Below the pieces are notes generated by a model that saw nothing but the letters and a program-made list of their open reading frames with translations, did not search any database and was not told the DNA's origin. A stretch of 49,250 nucleotides of DNA from assembly GCA_017467605.1 (NCBI GenBank), contig JAFUSQ010000020.1, forward strand, positions 1 to 49,250, written 5' to 3'. The position numbers and the translations under genes are program-made. Of the stretch, positions 34,399-42,864 are shown in pieces (position 1 is the first letter of the stretch; the number at the start of each line of letters is the position of its first letter). This stretch comes from a bacterium. GTDB lineage: Bacteria > Cyanobacteriota > Vampirovibrionia > Gastranaerophilales > Gastranaerophilaceae.

Positions 34399-35406
34399 TT
34401 AATCTTCCGATGTTAATAATTTTGTATTTTCTCTTTGAATCATATCGGCAAGTTCTTCTTCCGATGGAAGAACAGTTTTATACTTACTTGCAAAAATCTG
34501 TTGGCTTTCCTGTAAAACTGAATATTTAACCATTGTTTCAGATTTATCGGTGCACAAAATTATGCCAAGTGTAGGATTATCATCAGCACCACGCTTCAAC
34601 TCATCAAACATTCTGACATACATATCCATTTGCCCAATATCGGCATGAGATAATTTTGTAGTTTTTAAATCAATAACTACAAAACATTTGAGTAAATAGT
34701 TATAAAAAACTAAATCGGCATAAAAATGGTCTGTTTCTGTACTGATTCTAAATTGTCGAGCAACAAAAGAAAAACCTTTACCCAATTCAAGCAGAAATTT
34801 CTGTAAATTATTGATTAAAGCAGTTTCTAATACACTTTCTTTTCCTTCAATATTTTCCGGTAAATCAAGAAATTCTATAACATACGGGTCTTTAATAAAT
34901 TCTTTTGTATCAATAACTGCGGGCAAACATTTTTCTGCACCGTGCGATTTTTCTTGTGTTGATAAAAGCCTATGATAATAACCACTTTTGATATTTCTTT
35001 CCAATTGACGATACGACCAATTTTGAGAAGATGCCTCATTTAAGTAATAGTTTCGTTCTTCGGGGTTATCAATTCTTATAATTTTACGAATATTTGACCA
35101 CGCAAGATTTCCTACACAGTGTGTAGGAAATTCGGGATAAGTTAAATAAAACTTCCTCATATTCTGTAAATTGGCTTCAGAAAAACCTCTACCAAAAGTA
35201 TCGGTTAAGTATTTTGACAAATTTTCAATAAGTTTTGAACCGTATTCTGCCCTAGAGCTTCCACCTTGTTCTTCTTCAACAATTCGTTGTCCAATTTTCC
35301 AATATGTTTCAACCATAATGGAATTAACACTATGGTATGCTTTTGCACGAGCCACATTAAGTAACTCTGCTATATCACTATAAATTTTTGAAACTTCATT
35401 TGCCAT
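34399..35406 (-). CDS. YhcG/DUF1016-type PDDEXK nuclease
   Basis: 335 residues. N-terminal DUF1016 helical domain (VNSIMVETYWKIGQRIVEEEQGG, YGSKLIENLSKYLTDTFGRGFSEANLQNMRKFY, AWSNIRKII), then a PD-(D/E)xK nuclease: FVARQFRI, FYADLVFYNYLLKCFVVIDLKT (D...D-L-K) and GIILCTDKSE. Such proteins are frequent in defence islands and restriction contexts. Last gene of the five-gene minus-strand operon, 37 bp after the channel gene, with GGAGG before its ATG. May be an effector or an independent passenger. Confidence 0.9.
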   Translation of the reverse strand: MANEVSKIYSDIAELLNVARAKAYHSVNSIMVETYWKIGQRIVEEEQGGSSRAEYGSKLIENLSKYLTDTFGRGFSEANLQNMRKFYLTYPEFPTHCVGNLAWSNIRKIIRIDNPEERNYYLNEASSQNWSYRQLERNIKSGYYHRLLSTQEKSHGAEKCLPAVIDTKEFIKDPYVIEFLDLPENIEGKESVLETALINNLQKFLLELGKGFSFVARQFRISTETDHFYADLVFYNYLLKCFVVIDLKTTKLSHADIGQMDMYVRMFDELKRGADDNPTLGIILCTDKSETMVKYSVLQESQQIFASKYKTVLPSEEELADMIQRENTKLLTSED

Positions 35407-35443
35407 GAATACCTCCGAATACCTCTATTTTAGCATAAGAACA

Positions 35444-36133
35444 CTATTTATCTTCATTATTATACTCGTTCATAAATTCAGCAGTTAAAATACTTGTTGG
35501 TAGTGCAAATAACATTATTCCTATTAAAACAATAATGCCAGATAAAATCTTACCAAATGGTGTTATAGGATAGACATCGCCATATCCAACAGTTGTAAAT
35601 GTTACTAATGACCACCAAAAAGTGTCTAAAATATTATGAAAAGCATTCGGTTGAGCATCAGCTTCTGCATAAAACATCAAAAATGAACTTATAAACATTA
35701 GTAATAAAAGAACACCAAAAATACTGATTAATTCATATCTTTTCTTTGCTATAACTTTACCTATCATTTGTAAAGCATCAAAATATCGAGCCAATTTGAA
35801 CATTCTCAGTATTCTTAATAATCTAAAAGTCCTTAATATTCTTAAATCTAAACCTTTTAATGGCAAATAGAATGGTAGAATTGCAAGTAAATCAATGACC
35901 ATCAAAGGTTTTAGGGCATCTTTTAATTGTTCTAGTGATATTAATCGTAAAATATATTCAATAGTAAATATAATTACAGAAACTAATTCAATCTGATTAA
36001 ATAAAGTCTTGTATTGTAAATATATTGCTTTGTCTGTTTCAAAGCCAAGACAAACAATATTAACAATAATTATTATGACTAAAAATATTTCACAAACTTT
36101 GTTATTTAAAAAATTACTAATCTGTTTTTTCAT
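35444..36133 (-). CDS. voltage-gated K+ channel, six-helix type
   Basis: 229 residues, a complete small Kv channel: S1-S3 (about 14-30, 46-65, 76-92), S4 with regularly spaced Arg98, 101, 104, 107, 110, Lys113 and Arg116, S5 (about 133-154), pore helix WWSLVTFT, selectivity filter TVGYGD at 181-186, and S6 (about 195-218). No cytosolic RCK domain. It starts only 10 bp after the stop of the Shango helicase, with AGGA before the ATG, so it is translated from the same mRNA. Known Shango systems have three genes; a channel here could act as a membrane-depolarising effector or accessory. That role is inference. Confidence 0.93.
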   Translation of the reverse strand: MKKQISNFLNNKVCEIFLVIIIIVNIVCLGFETDKAIYLQYKTLFNQIELVSVIIFTIEYILRLISLEQLKDALKPLMVIDLLAILPFYLPLKGLDLRILRTFRLLRILRMFKLARYFDALQMIGKVIAKKRYELISIFGVLLLLMFISSFLMFYAEADAQPNAFHNILDTFWWSLVTFTTVGYGDVYPITPFGKILSGIIVLIGIMLFALPTSILTAEFMNEYNNEDK

Positions 36134-36143
36134 ACCAATATTC

Positions 36144-38279
36144 CTATAAATTGCCTATAAAATCCTTTGCTCCAACAAAATCCAAACATTGTTGTTCATA
36201 TGCTTTATTAAGAATATCATCAGGAAGCAAATGATCAAATTTCTTTTTATATTTTAAAGTTCTATCAATTAAGTTAATTACTGAATTTTTATCAAGCGTT
36301 GAAAAATCTATTGATTTTAATGTTTTGATTAGTTCCTGTTCCCCTCCAACCGAATAATAACCTATTCCTCCGTCTTCAATATCTACTCCGCAATATTTAA
36401 GCAGCAAGCCAACCGTTGCCTGTATTCGAGTACCTTCTAATACAGTTAAAATATTACTATCTTCAGTTTTTATATATGTTTTATAATTTTCAAAACCTTC
36501 TTCTAAGATAGGAATGGAGGTTGTAGATAAATATTTTGGAACAAAATTGGTTTCATATATTTCCAACATTTTTTGATGAATAGCCCTATGTATATTTTGA
36601 GTTCCCCCATTAAATTTGATAGGTTTCTTTCCATACGCTTTTTTTACAATAATAGTTTGAATTTTATTTTTAAATTCAACGATTTCCCAACGCTTACCTG
36701 CCAATAAAAAATGGCTACCCTCTTTTAAGAATAATAAATTCCCTCCGGAAATTTGTCCAATTTCTTTCCCGTTACAAACAACTTTCCAATCTTTAGGGGT
36801 CATAAATGCGGCATAAAACTCGTAACTTTCAACAATTCTTTCGCCAAGTTTGCTTAATGTTATTATTCCATCAGGCATCTGATAAATAATTTCATCAGAA
36901 TTAAGTTTTTGCAATATCGCAATAAAATCCTCTTTAGAGAAATAACAATTAAAAGATATTTCTGCTATATTATGATAAATTTTTGAAGCATCAGCTCCAC
37001 CAGTTTGTCCTAAATAAGACAAAATTTGATGAACAAATGTTGAATAATCAAAAGTATCAGTTTCAAGTGGTTCGCTAAATCCTTTTAGCATCAACTCCAC
37101 AATAGCAATACTTTGAACCAATTGTACTCTCAACTTATCCTGCCAAGTGGCTTTGTCATCAATAGCATTTTCTTCAATATAAAATCTAAACTCTTTTCTT
37201 GCATTTTCTTTTCTGCCGCAACGACCAAGTCGCTGCACCATAGATGCAACAGAAAATGGAGGAGCTAAAAATATTACCCTGTCAATATTTCCGATATCAA
37301 TTCCTAATTCAAGTGTATTGGTACAAAATACAGAAATATTTGATTCTTTCTTTAATAAATCCTCACATTGTTCTCGAATATTTTTAGCCAACGAGCCATG
37401 ATGAATATAGAAATTATTGGGAAAACTGTTTTCTTTTGCTATATTTTGCATTGAATCACAATATTCTTCCAATGTCATTTTGACATTAGCAAAAATCAAA
37501 TTTTTTTCTTGTTTAATGACCTTAAATAAATCCTGTTTTAATTCAGAAAATTCATCTTTATCCACACCTACAACAGGAGTAACACTTTTATAACATTTTA
37601 TTAGCCCAACAGTATCTTTTGATTTATCGTTATCTTCAATTATTTTTACAGAATTAGAATTATTAGGGTTTAACCATTTTGCAATATCTGAAAGATTACT
37701 TATTGTTGCTGATAACGCAATTTTATAAGGATGAATTTCAACCGTATGTTCTAATCGGTTAATTAAACTCTTTAATTGAGAGCCTCTTTCATTACCAATA
37801 AAACTGTGAATTTCGTCAATTACTATATATTCTAAATTTTTAAATAATGGTCCTAAAAATTCAGTTTTATTTAAAAATAAGGATTCAATAGATTCAGGAG
37901 TTATAAGCAATATCCCAGCCGGATTTTTAATTAATGTAGCCTTTTTTGATTGATTAGCATCTCCGTGCCATTTGGTAATTGGAAAGTCTATATGTTTACA
38001 AAGAGCCTCTATTCTTGAAAATTGGTCATTTATTAGTGCTTTTAATGGTGAAATATATAATATTTTTACTGAATCTTTTCCCTCATCAGCAATTTGTGAA
38101 ATAATCGGAAGAAATGCCGCCTCCGTCTTTCCACTTGCTGTTGGTGCAGATATTATCATATCGCTCGGAGAATTAATCATGTGTATAATAGCTTCATCTT
38201 GAATGGGTCTGAAATTTTCCCATTTCATTTCATGAATAACTTTTTGTATTTTTTTATTTAATAAATAAAAAGGTTCCAT
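36144..38279 (-). CDS. sngC: Lhr-like DEAH helicase (Shango SngC / BrxHI-like)
   Basis: 711 residues, superfamily II. N-terminal Q-like motif FRPIQDEAI, Walker A PTASGKT (46-52), ISPLKALINDQ, LLITPESIES, DEIH at 155-158, ALSATIS (motif III) and VQRLGRCGRKE (motif VI), with a C-terminal Lhr-type winged-helix / beta region from about 400. ATP-dependent DNA unwinding or remodelling. The start ATG overlaps the stop of the ATPase gene by one base (taATG), with AGGAGA upstream. In BREX type 2 the equivalent is BrxHI. With the two genes before it, this is the Shango layout. Confidence 0.82.
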   Translation of the reverse strand: MEPFYLLNKKIQKVIHEMKWENFRPIQDEAIIHMINSPSDMIISAPTASGKTEAAFLPIISQIADEGKDSVKILYISPLKALINDQFSRIEALCKHIDFPITKWHGDANQSKKATLIKNPAGILLITPESIESLFLNKTEFLGPLFKNLEYIVIDEIHSFIGNERGSQLKSLINRLEHTVEIHPYKIALSATISNLSDIAKWLNPNNSNSVKIIEDNDKSKDTVGLIKCYKSVTPVVGVDKDEFSELKQDLFKVIKQEKNLIFANVKMTLEEYCDSMQNIAKENSFPNNFYIHHGSLAKNIREQCEDLLKKESNISVFCTNTLELGIDIGNIDRVIFLAPPFSVASMVQRLGRCGRKENARKEFRFYIEENAIDDKATWQDKLRVQLVQSIAIVELMLKGFSEPLETDTFDYSTFVHQILSYLGQTGGADASKIYHNIAEISFNCYFSKEDFIAILQKLNSDEIIYQMPDGIITLSKLGERIVESYEFYAAFMTPKDWKVVCNGKEIGQISGGNLLFLKEGSHFLLAGKRWEIVEFKNKIQTIIVKKAYGKKPIKFNGGTQNIHRAIHQKMLEIYETNFVPKYLSTTSIPILEEGFENYKTYIKTEDSNILTVLEGTRIQATVGLLLKYCGVDIEDGGIGYYSVGGEQELIKTLKSIDFSTLDKNSVINLIDRTLKYKKKFDHLLPDDILNKAYEQQCLDFVGAKDFIGNL

Positions 38280-39553
38280 TATTCTCCTAAAGTTAGTGAT
38301 ACCAATTCATCATCAATTGGTTCTTTATCCTCTTGAATTTGCACACCTGATAAATAACTAGAAATATTTGTATCAGGATAATTCTGTAATTGACTTAGTA
38401 AACCTATAAATGCTTTTATTGATTCTCTTGGAGAAAGAAATGATTTAGCTCCCAGTCTATTCATAAGCCATTGCATAAATATTTGTATATCATTTTCAGA
38501 AACCAAATATTTTGTTTCGTCAAATTCAGCAAAAACATTTCTAATATTGATAAATAGCATATACAGCTCTTCTTGTGATAAATTTTCAAGTCTTATAACA
38601 GGTCCCGTCAAGTCTTTCATCCCTTCTTTAGCAAATGGATTATCTGCTAAACGAGTTTCCAATGCTCCGTAACTGTACATACCTTTGTATTTGTCTTCTA
38701 AGAACTCAGGTGTTCCACCGAATATAAAACCAATATATTCTGTTGTTCCTTGCAAAGAATCATTTATTATATTTAAAATTCTTTCAAAATTTTTATTTCT
38801 AACATTTGATTTTAGTCTTGCTAAAATTGCCAATTCATCAATACTTACGATTAATCCTGAATATCCTGCCAAACGAACAAAACCGGCAAACAATTTTAAA
38901 TATTCATAGAAATTATTGTCATCAATAATTGTTCTTACTCCTAAATCGTTACGAGCATCTGTTTTAGTAGAATATTCTGCTCTTAACCATCTTAGTGCCT
39001 GTGACATTTTTATATCATCGCCATTTTGATATGCGTTAATATATGTGGTTAAGACTTTAGAAAAATCATAACAAGCAACATATTTTTCCAACGGCATTAA
39101 TTCTTTATAAATATTTTCTTCTGTAATATTTTCATTATTTTGTAATATGTTTGATGCCCATCTTTCAATAATTGACCTCAAAGCACCTCCATCAGGCTTT
39201 GTTTTTGTAGCCATATTAGTTATTAACTCGGAAAATAATTTTTGAGATTTCCCATCAGAAGAGCATAATACTTTTTCTGTTGTTATATCAGCTGAAACAA
39301 CAACTAAATTCTTTTCATGGGCAATCAATTTAGACAAAGTTAAGAAAAATGTTTTCCCGGAGCCATATTCTCCAATTATAAATCTTGCTTTCGCACCTCC
39401 ATCAGAAATTAAATCATAATCTTTAATCATTTCTTTAATTTCATCAGCTCTGCCAACTTGAATATGTTGCAAACCTATTCTTGGAACAATACCTGCTTTT
39501 AAAGATTCAATAATCGCATTCTTTTCTTTTGCTTTAATTCTTATTTTTTCCAT
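38279..39553 (-). CDS. sngB: DUF2791/BrxD-like P-loop ATPase (Shango SngB)
   Basis: 424 residues. N-terminal segment AKEKNAIIESLKAGIVPRIGLQHIQVGR, Walker A GEYGSGKTFF at 61-70, Walker B GLIVSIDELAIL with the acids at about 239-240, and GFIFGGTPEFLEDKYKGMYSYGALETRL typical of the BREX ATP-binding family, then an AAA+ lid (NLSQEELYMLFINIRNVF). Homologues are BrxD in BREX/Pgl systems and the ATPase of Shango. It starts 11 bp after the TerB-domain gene, and the helicase start overlaps its stop. Confidence 0.85.
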   Translation of the reverse strand: MEKIRIKAKEKNAIIESLKAGIVPRIGLQHIQVGRADEIKEMIKDYDLISDGGAKARFIIGEYGSGKTFFLTLSKLIAHEKNLVVVSADITTEKVLCSSDGKSQKLFSELITNMATKTKPDGGALRSIIERWASNILQNNENITEENIYKELMPLEKYVACYDFSKVLTTYINAYQNGDDIKMSQALRWLRAEYSTKTDARNDLGVRTIIDDNNFYEYLKLFAGFVRLAGYSGLIVSIDELAILARLKSNVRNKNFERILNIINDSLQGTTEYIGFIFGGTPEFLEDKYKGMYSYGALETRLADNPFAKEGMKDLTGPVIRLENLSQEELYMLFINIRNVFAEFDETKYLVSENDIQIFMQWLMNRLGAKSFLSPRESIKAFIGLLSQLQNYPDTNISSYLSGVQIQEDKEPIDDELVSLTLGE

Positions 39554-39564
39554 TTATCCATTCC

Positions 39565-41709
39565 TTATTTTTTTATTAAATTAACAACTTCTTCGTTTAC
39601 GATATAAACATCATCATCTTCTTCAACAAGAAAATCGCCATACTCTTCTTCTGACCACTCATTAATTTCATCAATAGCACTACTTAACATTACTCCTTTA
39701 TTTTGAATAATATTAAGTAATTCGTTGCGGGTCCAATTTTCTTTTTCAATTATGATATTTATTATACCTTGCAAACCGTTTTCTATCTCTACTTTATCTT
39801 CATTTTCTGCCGAAACAGTTTCTGGAGGTTCAGATTTTAATACCTCAGCTTGTTCATCTGCAAAAATTTCTTGTAATACATTCTGAATTTCAGATGTATT
39901 GATTTTTATTTTTTCTAATTTTTCAGTATCTAATTTTAATTCTATTTTTTCTTCAGTTTCAATGTTTGTAGGTATTTTTGAGCCTTTTTTCTTTGTTGTG
40001 GTTCCTTTTTCAACTACTACAACATCATCTGCATTATTTATAAGCTCATTTAAAGTCAAATTTAAATAATCTTCTGAAAAATCAAGTTGTTTAAATATTT
40101 TTTGCAAGATTCTCAATTCACTATCTTTAACTACTCCATCGGCCATTGCAACAGAGATAATATATTTTGCGATAGTCTCTTTACCGCTATCATCAAGCAT
40201 TTTAATAAGTTTTTTAATAGTTTCACTAGTATTAATTTCTTTTGTATGAACAAGTAGTTCACCACGCATTTGCAAGCGATATCTTTCAGAAGGTGATAAA
40301 TTAAATTCTTTCTTTATGTAATTTTCTATATACGCAATTTCTACTTGTAATAGTTCATTATCTTCTAAAGCAATTTGATAACCAATATCTGTAAACAACG
40401 AGGCTATTTGATAATCAATAGGAGACAATTTCTTCGGATATTGACTTTTATATATAGAAACTAATATATCTTTTTTATAAGGCTTTTTATCAATATTTAC
40501 ATTAGGTTCTATTTCATATCCAAGAGCTTCGCAAGCATCTGCAATTAAAGTAGATTGCCTTAGTGTTGCTTTATCTTGAATTTTAAATCCCAATTTTTCA
40601 GCAATTGTGCCAACATCAGAAATCGCTTTTTCCTCAAAATCAAAAATGTTAAAAGAATAATTTATATTACTTCTTAACTTAGAAGGTAAATATGCAAGTT
40701 TTTCAATTTCAGTCAATGGTTCAGCAGAACTATCAAATTTTTTAACAGTCTGTTTAATTTCATCTTTTATTATTTTACGAGCCTGATTCCAAGAACGTTT
40801 AAGTTTTGTAGCCGGAATAATAGCATTATAGGCAACAGAATTAGTTGTTCTGTAATATCCCATTGCCATATAATAACTATAATTTTGCAGTTTTGTTGTA
40901 TAGATTTCATTTTCATCAAGTTCTTCAATTATTTTACTAAAATAATATGATAACAATTCATTTTTTCTATCGCTTAAATTATTATACTCATTATTATTTA
41001 AGAATTGATATGGAGAAAATTTTACCTGATATTGCCCATTGGGAGTTAAATTCTTAATTATTGAATTATATGCAGGGTTATACATATATTCTTGTTCGTT
41101 ATTTTTGAAGAATTCTAATATTTTATCTATTTCATCAAATGAAAAATTCTTAATCGACAATACTAAATATGCTATTAAGTCATATCCATACCTTAATCTT
41201 TTAAACTTATTTACTAAATCTATAATTTCAAATAAAACTTTTTTTTGATCCTGCTTTTCTACTAGTGCTCTGTATTCTAAACCATAATAATAAATATATG
41301 CATATCCTAATTCTTCAACAAATGGTTTACCATCAGCTAACCACTTTATAAAATAACCCTGTTGAGTTTTACTTATCTGATTATAATTCGGCCAGTAATT
41401 TAACCCTTCTGAAGGTGTAATACCAAAACTGGGAGTTGATTTGGTATTAATTGCAAAAGGCATATCTGATTTTGAATCGCAAGTATAAAATAGAGAATTT
41501 GTAATACTATAACCAAATAAATTAACAGTATCAGTTTTTGAATGAAATTTAAGTTTTGGAGTTGAACTCCTATAATAACTATTATATGAACTATAAGTAG
41601 GGGTTGAGTACGAATTCTCTTGGTAAGAAATATTGCTTTGATTATTTTTGCTACTATTTGCTACATTTACTATAATAATTATTAAAATAACAAAAAATAA
41701 AAAGCCCAT
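39565..41709 (-). CDS. sngA: TerB-domain protein with membrane anchor (Shango SngA)
   Basis: 714 residues. One N-terminal membrane helix (GFLFFVILIIIIVNVANSS) followed by a Ser/Tyr/Asn-rich linker; TerB-N (FGYSITNSLFYTCDSKSDMPFAI through NQISKTQQGYFIKWLADGKP, about 60-130); a long helical middle; a TerB core near 500-570 (AKYIISVAMADGVVKDSELRILQKIFKQLDFS); a Lys/Glu linker; and TerB-C with repeated IIEKENWTRNELLNII and EEYGDFLVEEDDDVYIV. TerB-N/TerB/TerB-C with an ATPase and helicase was predicted as a DNA-processing defence module and is tested as Shango. First gene of the operon, with AGGAG before the ATG. Confidence 0.82.
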   Translation of the reverse strand: MGFLFFVILIIIIVNVANSSKNNQSNISYQENSYSTPTYSSYNSYYRSSTPKLKFHSKTDTVNLFGYSITNSLFYTCDSKSDMPFAINTKSTPSFGITPSEGLNYWPNYNQISKTQQGYFIKWLADGKPFVEELGYAYIYYYGLEYRALVEKQDQKKVLFEIIDLVNKFKRLRYGYDLIAYLVLSIKNFSFDEIDKILEFFKNNEQEYMYNPAYNSIIKNLTPNGQYQVKFSPYQFLNNNEYNNLSDRKNELLSYYFSKIIEELDENEIYTTKLQNYSYYMAMGYYRTTNSVAYNAIIPATKLKRSWNQARKIIKDEIKQTVKKFDSSAEPLTEIEKLAYLPSKLRSNINYSFNIFDFEEKAISDVGTIAEKLGFKIQDKATLRQSTLIADACEALGYEIEPNVNIDKKPYKKDILVSIYKSQYPKKLSPIDYQIASLFTDIGYQIALEDNELLQVEIAYIENYIKKEFNLSPSERYRLQMRGELLVHTKEINTSETIKKLIKMLDDSGKETIAKYIISVAMADGVVKDSELRILQKIFKQLDFSEDYLNLTLNELINNADDVVVVEKGTTTKKKGSKIPTNIETEEKIELKLDTEKLEKIKINTSEIQNVLQEIFADEQAEVLKSEPPETVSAENEDKVEIENGLQGIINIIIEKENWTRNELLNIIQNKGVMLSSAIDEINEWSEEEYGDFLVEEDDDVYIVNEEVVNLIKK

Positions 41710-41868
41710 TTATCGTACTCCTATCTACTTTTATTCTACTACAAACATGCGAAAATACATTGATTTTGTCAAAATGCCAATAATTAAATGTTAATATATA
41801 TTTATGTCAAATATGGACATAGCCAAATTTGGTTATATGCAGATTTTACATGTAACCTATTTGTATCG

Positions 41869-41903
41869 AATTCTCAAACCGTGTGTGAAAAATTCTCAAA
41901 CCG
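41869..41903. repeat. two right-end transposase sites, 22-bp period
   Basis: aattctcaaaccg occurs at 41869-41881 and 41891-41903. Both contain TCAAACCG, the inverse of the left-end core CGGTTTGA, and are two helical turns apart. The inner copy continues as TGTGT and is an exact 13-bp inverted match to the left end. Confidence 0.65.
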
Positions 41904-41917
41904 CATGTTAATTTACA
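41896..41917 (-). repeat. right terminal inverted repeat
   Basis: tcaaaccg...ttaatttaca; read on the minus strand it begins TGTAAATTAACA and ends CGGTTTGA, paralleling the left end. It lies about 190 bp upstream of the defence operon start. The DNA beyond it (from 41918) changes abruptly to GC-richer repeat text. Confidence 0.65.
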
Positions 41918-41924
41918 ATTGCCT

Positions 41925-42062
41925 TGTCAGCGAGAAGAACGCAGAAATGCGTTCGGAACGAGCGAGCCAAGTGCGGAGCCTTGTGCCTTAATAACAAGCT
42001 GTCCGCAGGACATAAAGGCACAAGCGGAGTCACGTCGATGGCGAGCGAAGTGATATATTGCA
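41925..42062. repeat. GC-richer dispersed repeat outside the right end
   Basis: Contains gaacgcagaaatgcgttc, gcgagcgaagtgatat and paired ccttgtgcctt / aaggcacaag words; similar 'gcgaagcgag / gaagtgagc' text occurs near 5170-5225. It has open frames but no convincing gene. The whole 41710-42184 gap otherwise holds the defence operon promoter, the transposon end and the leader of the CHAP gene. Confidence 0.5.
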
Positions 42063-42072
42063 GCGGGGCCAA
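42063..42072. repeat. tRNA 3'-end direct repeat, right copy
   Basis: GCGGGGCCAA, identical to the 3' end of tRNA-Arg(CCU) at 29650-29659 and in the same orientation, located 146 bp beyond the transposon right end. Candidate attR-like duplication. Confidence 0.4.
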
Positions 42073-42184
42073 GTACACAGAATTTACTTAATGACAGTTT
42101 GTAACAAATTCTTTACAATACTCCTTCTATAAAGCAATTATACGAAAGATATAAACTTTATATATACAAGGGGACATTAAGGGA

Positions 42185-42862
42185 ATGAGTATACAAAGTT
42201 TACCAATCTTAAATAGCGCATATGCTGCAGGTTATGCAAATCCATTTGCAGCAAGAGTATCTGCTTCCGTACCAAGCATATTCTCAGTGCCTTATATTCC
42301 TGTTATACCGGCTGCAATGCCTGCGGCTATATTCAAAATCCCTACAATTATTATACCAAAATTCAATTTTCCTTCTTGGAGCGGGGTAAAAAATACTGTT
42401 AAAACTTATGCTCGCAAGGCTAAACATTATTATGATAATAATATCAGACCTTCTGTAGCAAACATAGTTAATACCGCAAAAAAATATTTAGGATTCGGGT
42501 ACAAAACATTTACACCGGGCGGCAAATACGAATATTGGTGTGCAGATTTCGTTTCTTATGTTGCAAGAGAAAATGGAGCAAAGGGATTTCACTTCAGCAG
42601 TGTTCAGGGGCTTTTAGACTGGGGAAACAAAAACGGAAGATTCTCAAAAACTCCAAAAGTTGGCGACGCAATAATTTTCAAAGGTTGGGATCCAAAACGC
42701 AAAAAATATGCTTCTCATACAGGTATAGTTACAGGCGTTTCTAATGGCAGAGTTTACACTATCGAAGGTAATACCGGCGGTAAAGGCATTAACAATACAG
42801 TAAACGAACGTTCTTATGCTTTAAATGACTCAAAAATTACAGGCTATGTAAATATCGCATAA
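42185..42862 (+). CDS. CHAP-domain cysteine peptidase / amidase
   Basis: 225 residues. The first 100 residues are Ala/Pro-rich and hydrophobic in places (AAMPAAIFKIPTIIIPKFNFPSW) without a standard signal peptide, then a helical region KNTVKTYARKAKHYYDNNI. The C-terminal half is a CHAP/NlpC-type domain: Cys in EYWCADFVSYVARENGA (about 118), His in ASHTGIVTGV (about 180) and the acid/amide in YTIEGNTGG. Expected to cut peptidoglycan stem peptides or cross-bridges. AAGGGG lies upstream of the ATG. Its export route is unclear. Confidence 0.85.
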   Translation: MSIQSLPILNSAYAAGYANPFAARVSASVPSIFSVPYIPVIPAAMPAAIFKIPTIIIPKFNFPSWSGVKNTVKTYARKAKHYYDNNIRPSVANIVNTAKKYLGFGYKTFTPGGKYEYWCADFVSYVARENGAKGFHFSSVQGLLDWGNKNGRFSKTPKVGDAIIFKGWDPKRKKYASHTGIVTGVSNGRVYTIEGNTGGKGINNTVNERSYALNDSKITGYVNIA

Positions 42863-42864
42863 TC

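Larger units (their letters stand above)
30093..41917 (+). mobile_element. Mu/Tn7-like transposon carrying a Shango-type defence operon
   Basis: About 11.8 kb bounded by imperfect inverted repeats starting TGTAAA: TGTAAAgTAACA..CGGTTTGA on the left and, inverted, TGTAAAtTAACA..CGGTTTGA on the right (19 of 22 positions). Contents left to right: phased GCGGAA sites, Mor-like regulator, DDE transposase, MuB/TnsC-like ATPase, an unknown third protein, then convergent minus-strand cargo of five genes whose promoter sits next to the right end. No target-site duplication is visible at these exact ends (caaaa against attgc), so the precise termini are uncertain by some tens of bases. Confidence 0.7.

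Noticed and set aside
36144..39553. Full BREX system
   Set aside because: Only BrxD-like and BrxHI-like proteins are present; no PglZ, PglX methylase or BrxC/PglY, so Shango fits better.
30088..41922. 5-bp target-site duplication at the transposon ends
   Set aside because: Flanks are caaaa on the left and attgc on the right; they do not match, so no duplication is claimed.
41788..41991. 67-residue ORF across the right end
   Set aside because: Crosses the terminal repeat into the dispersed repeat; composition changes midway.
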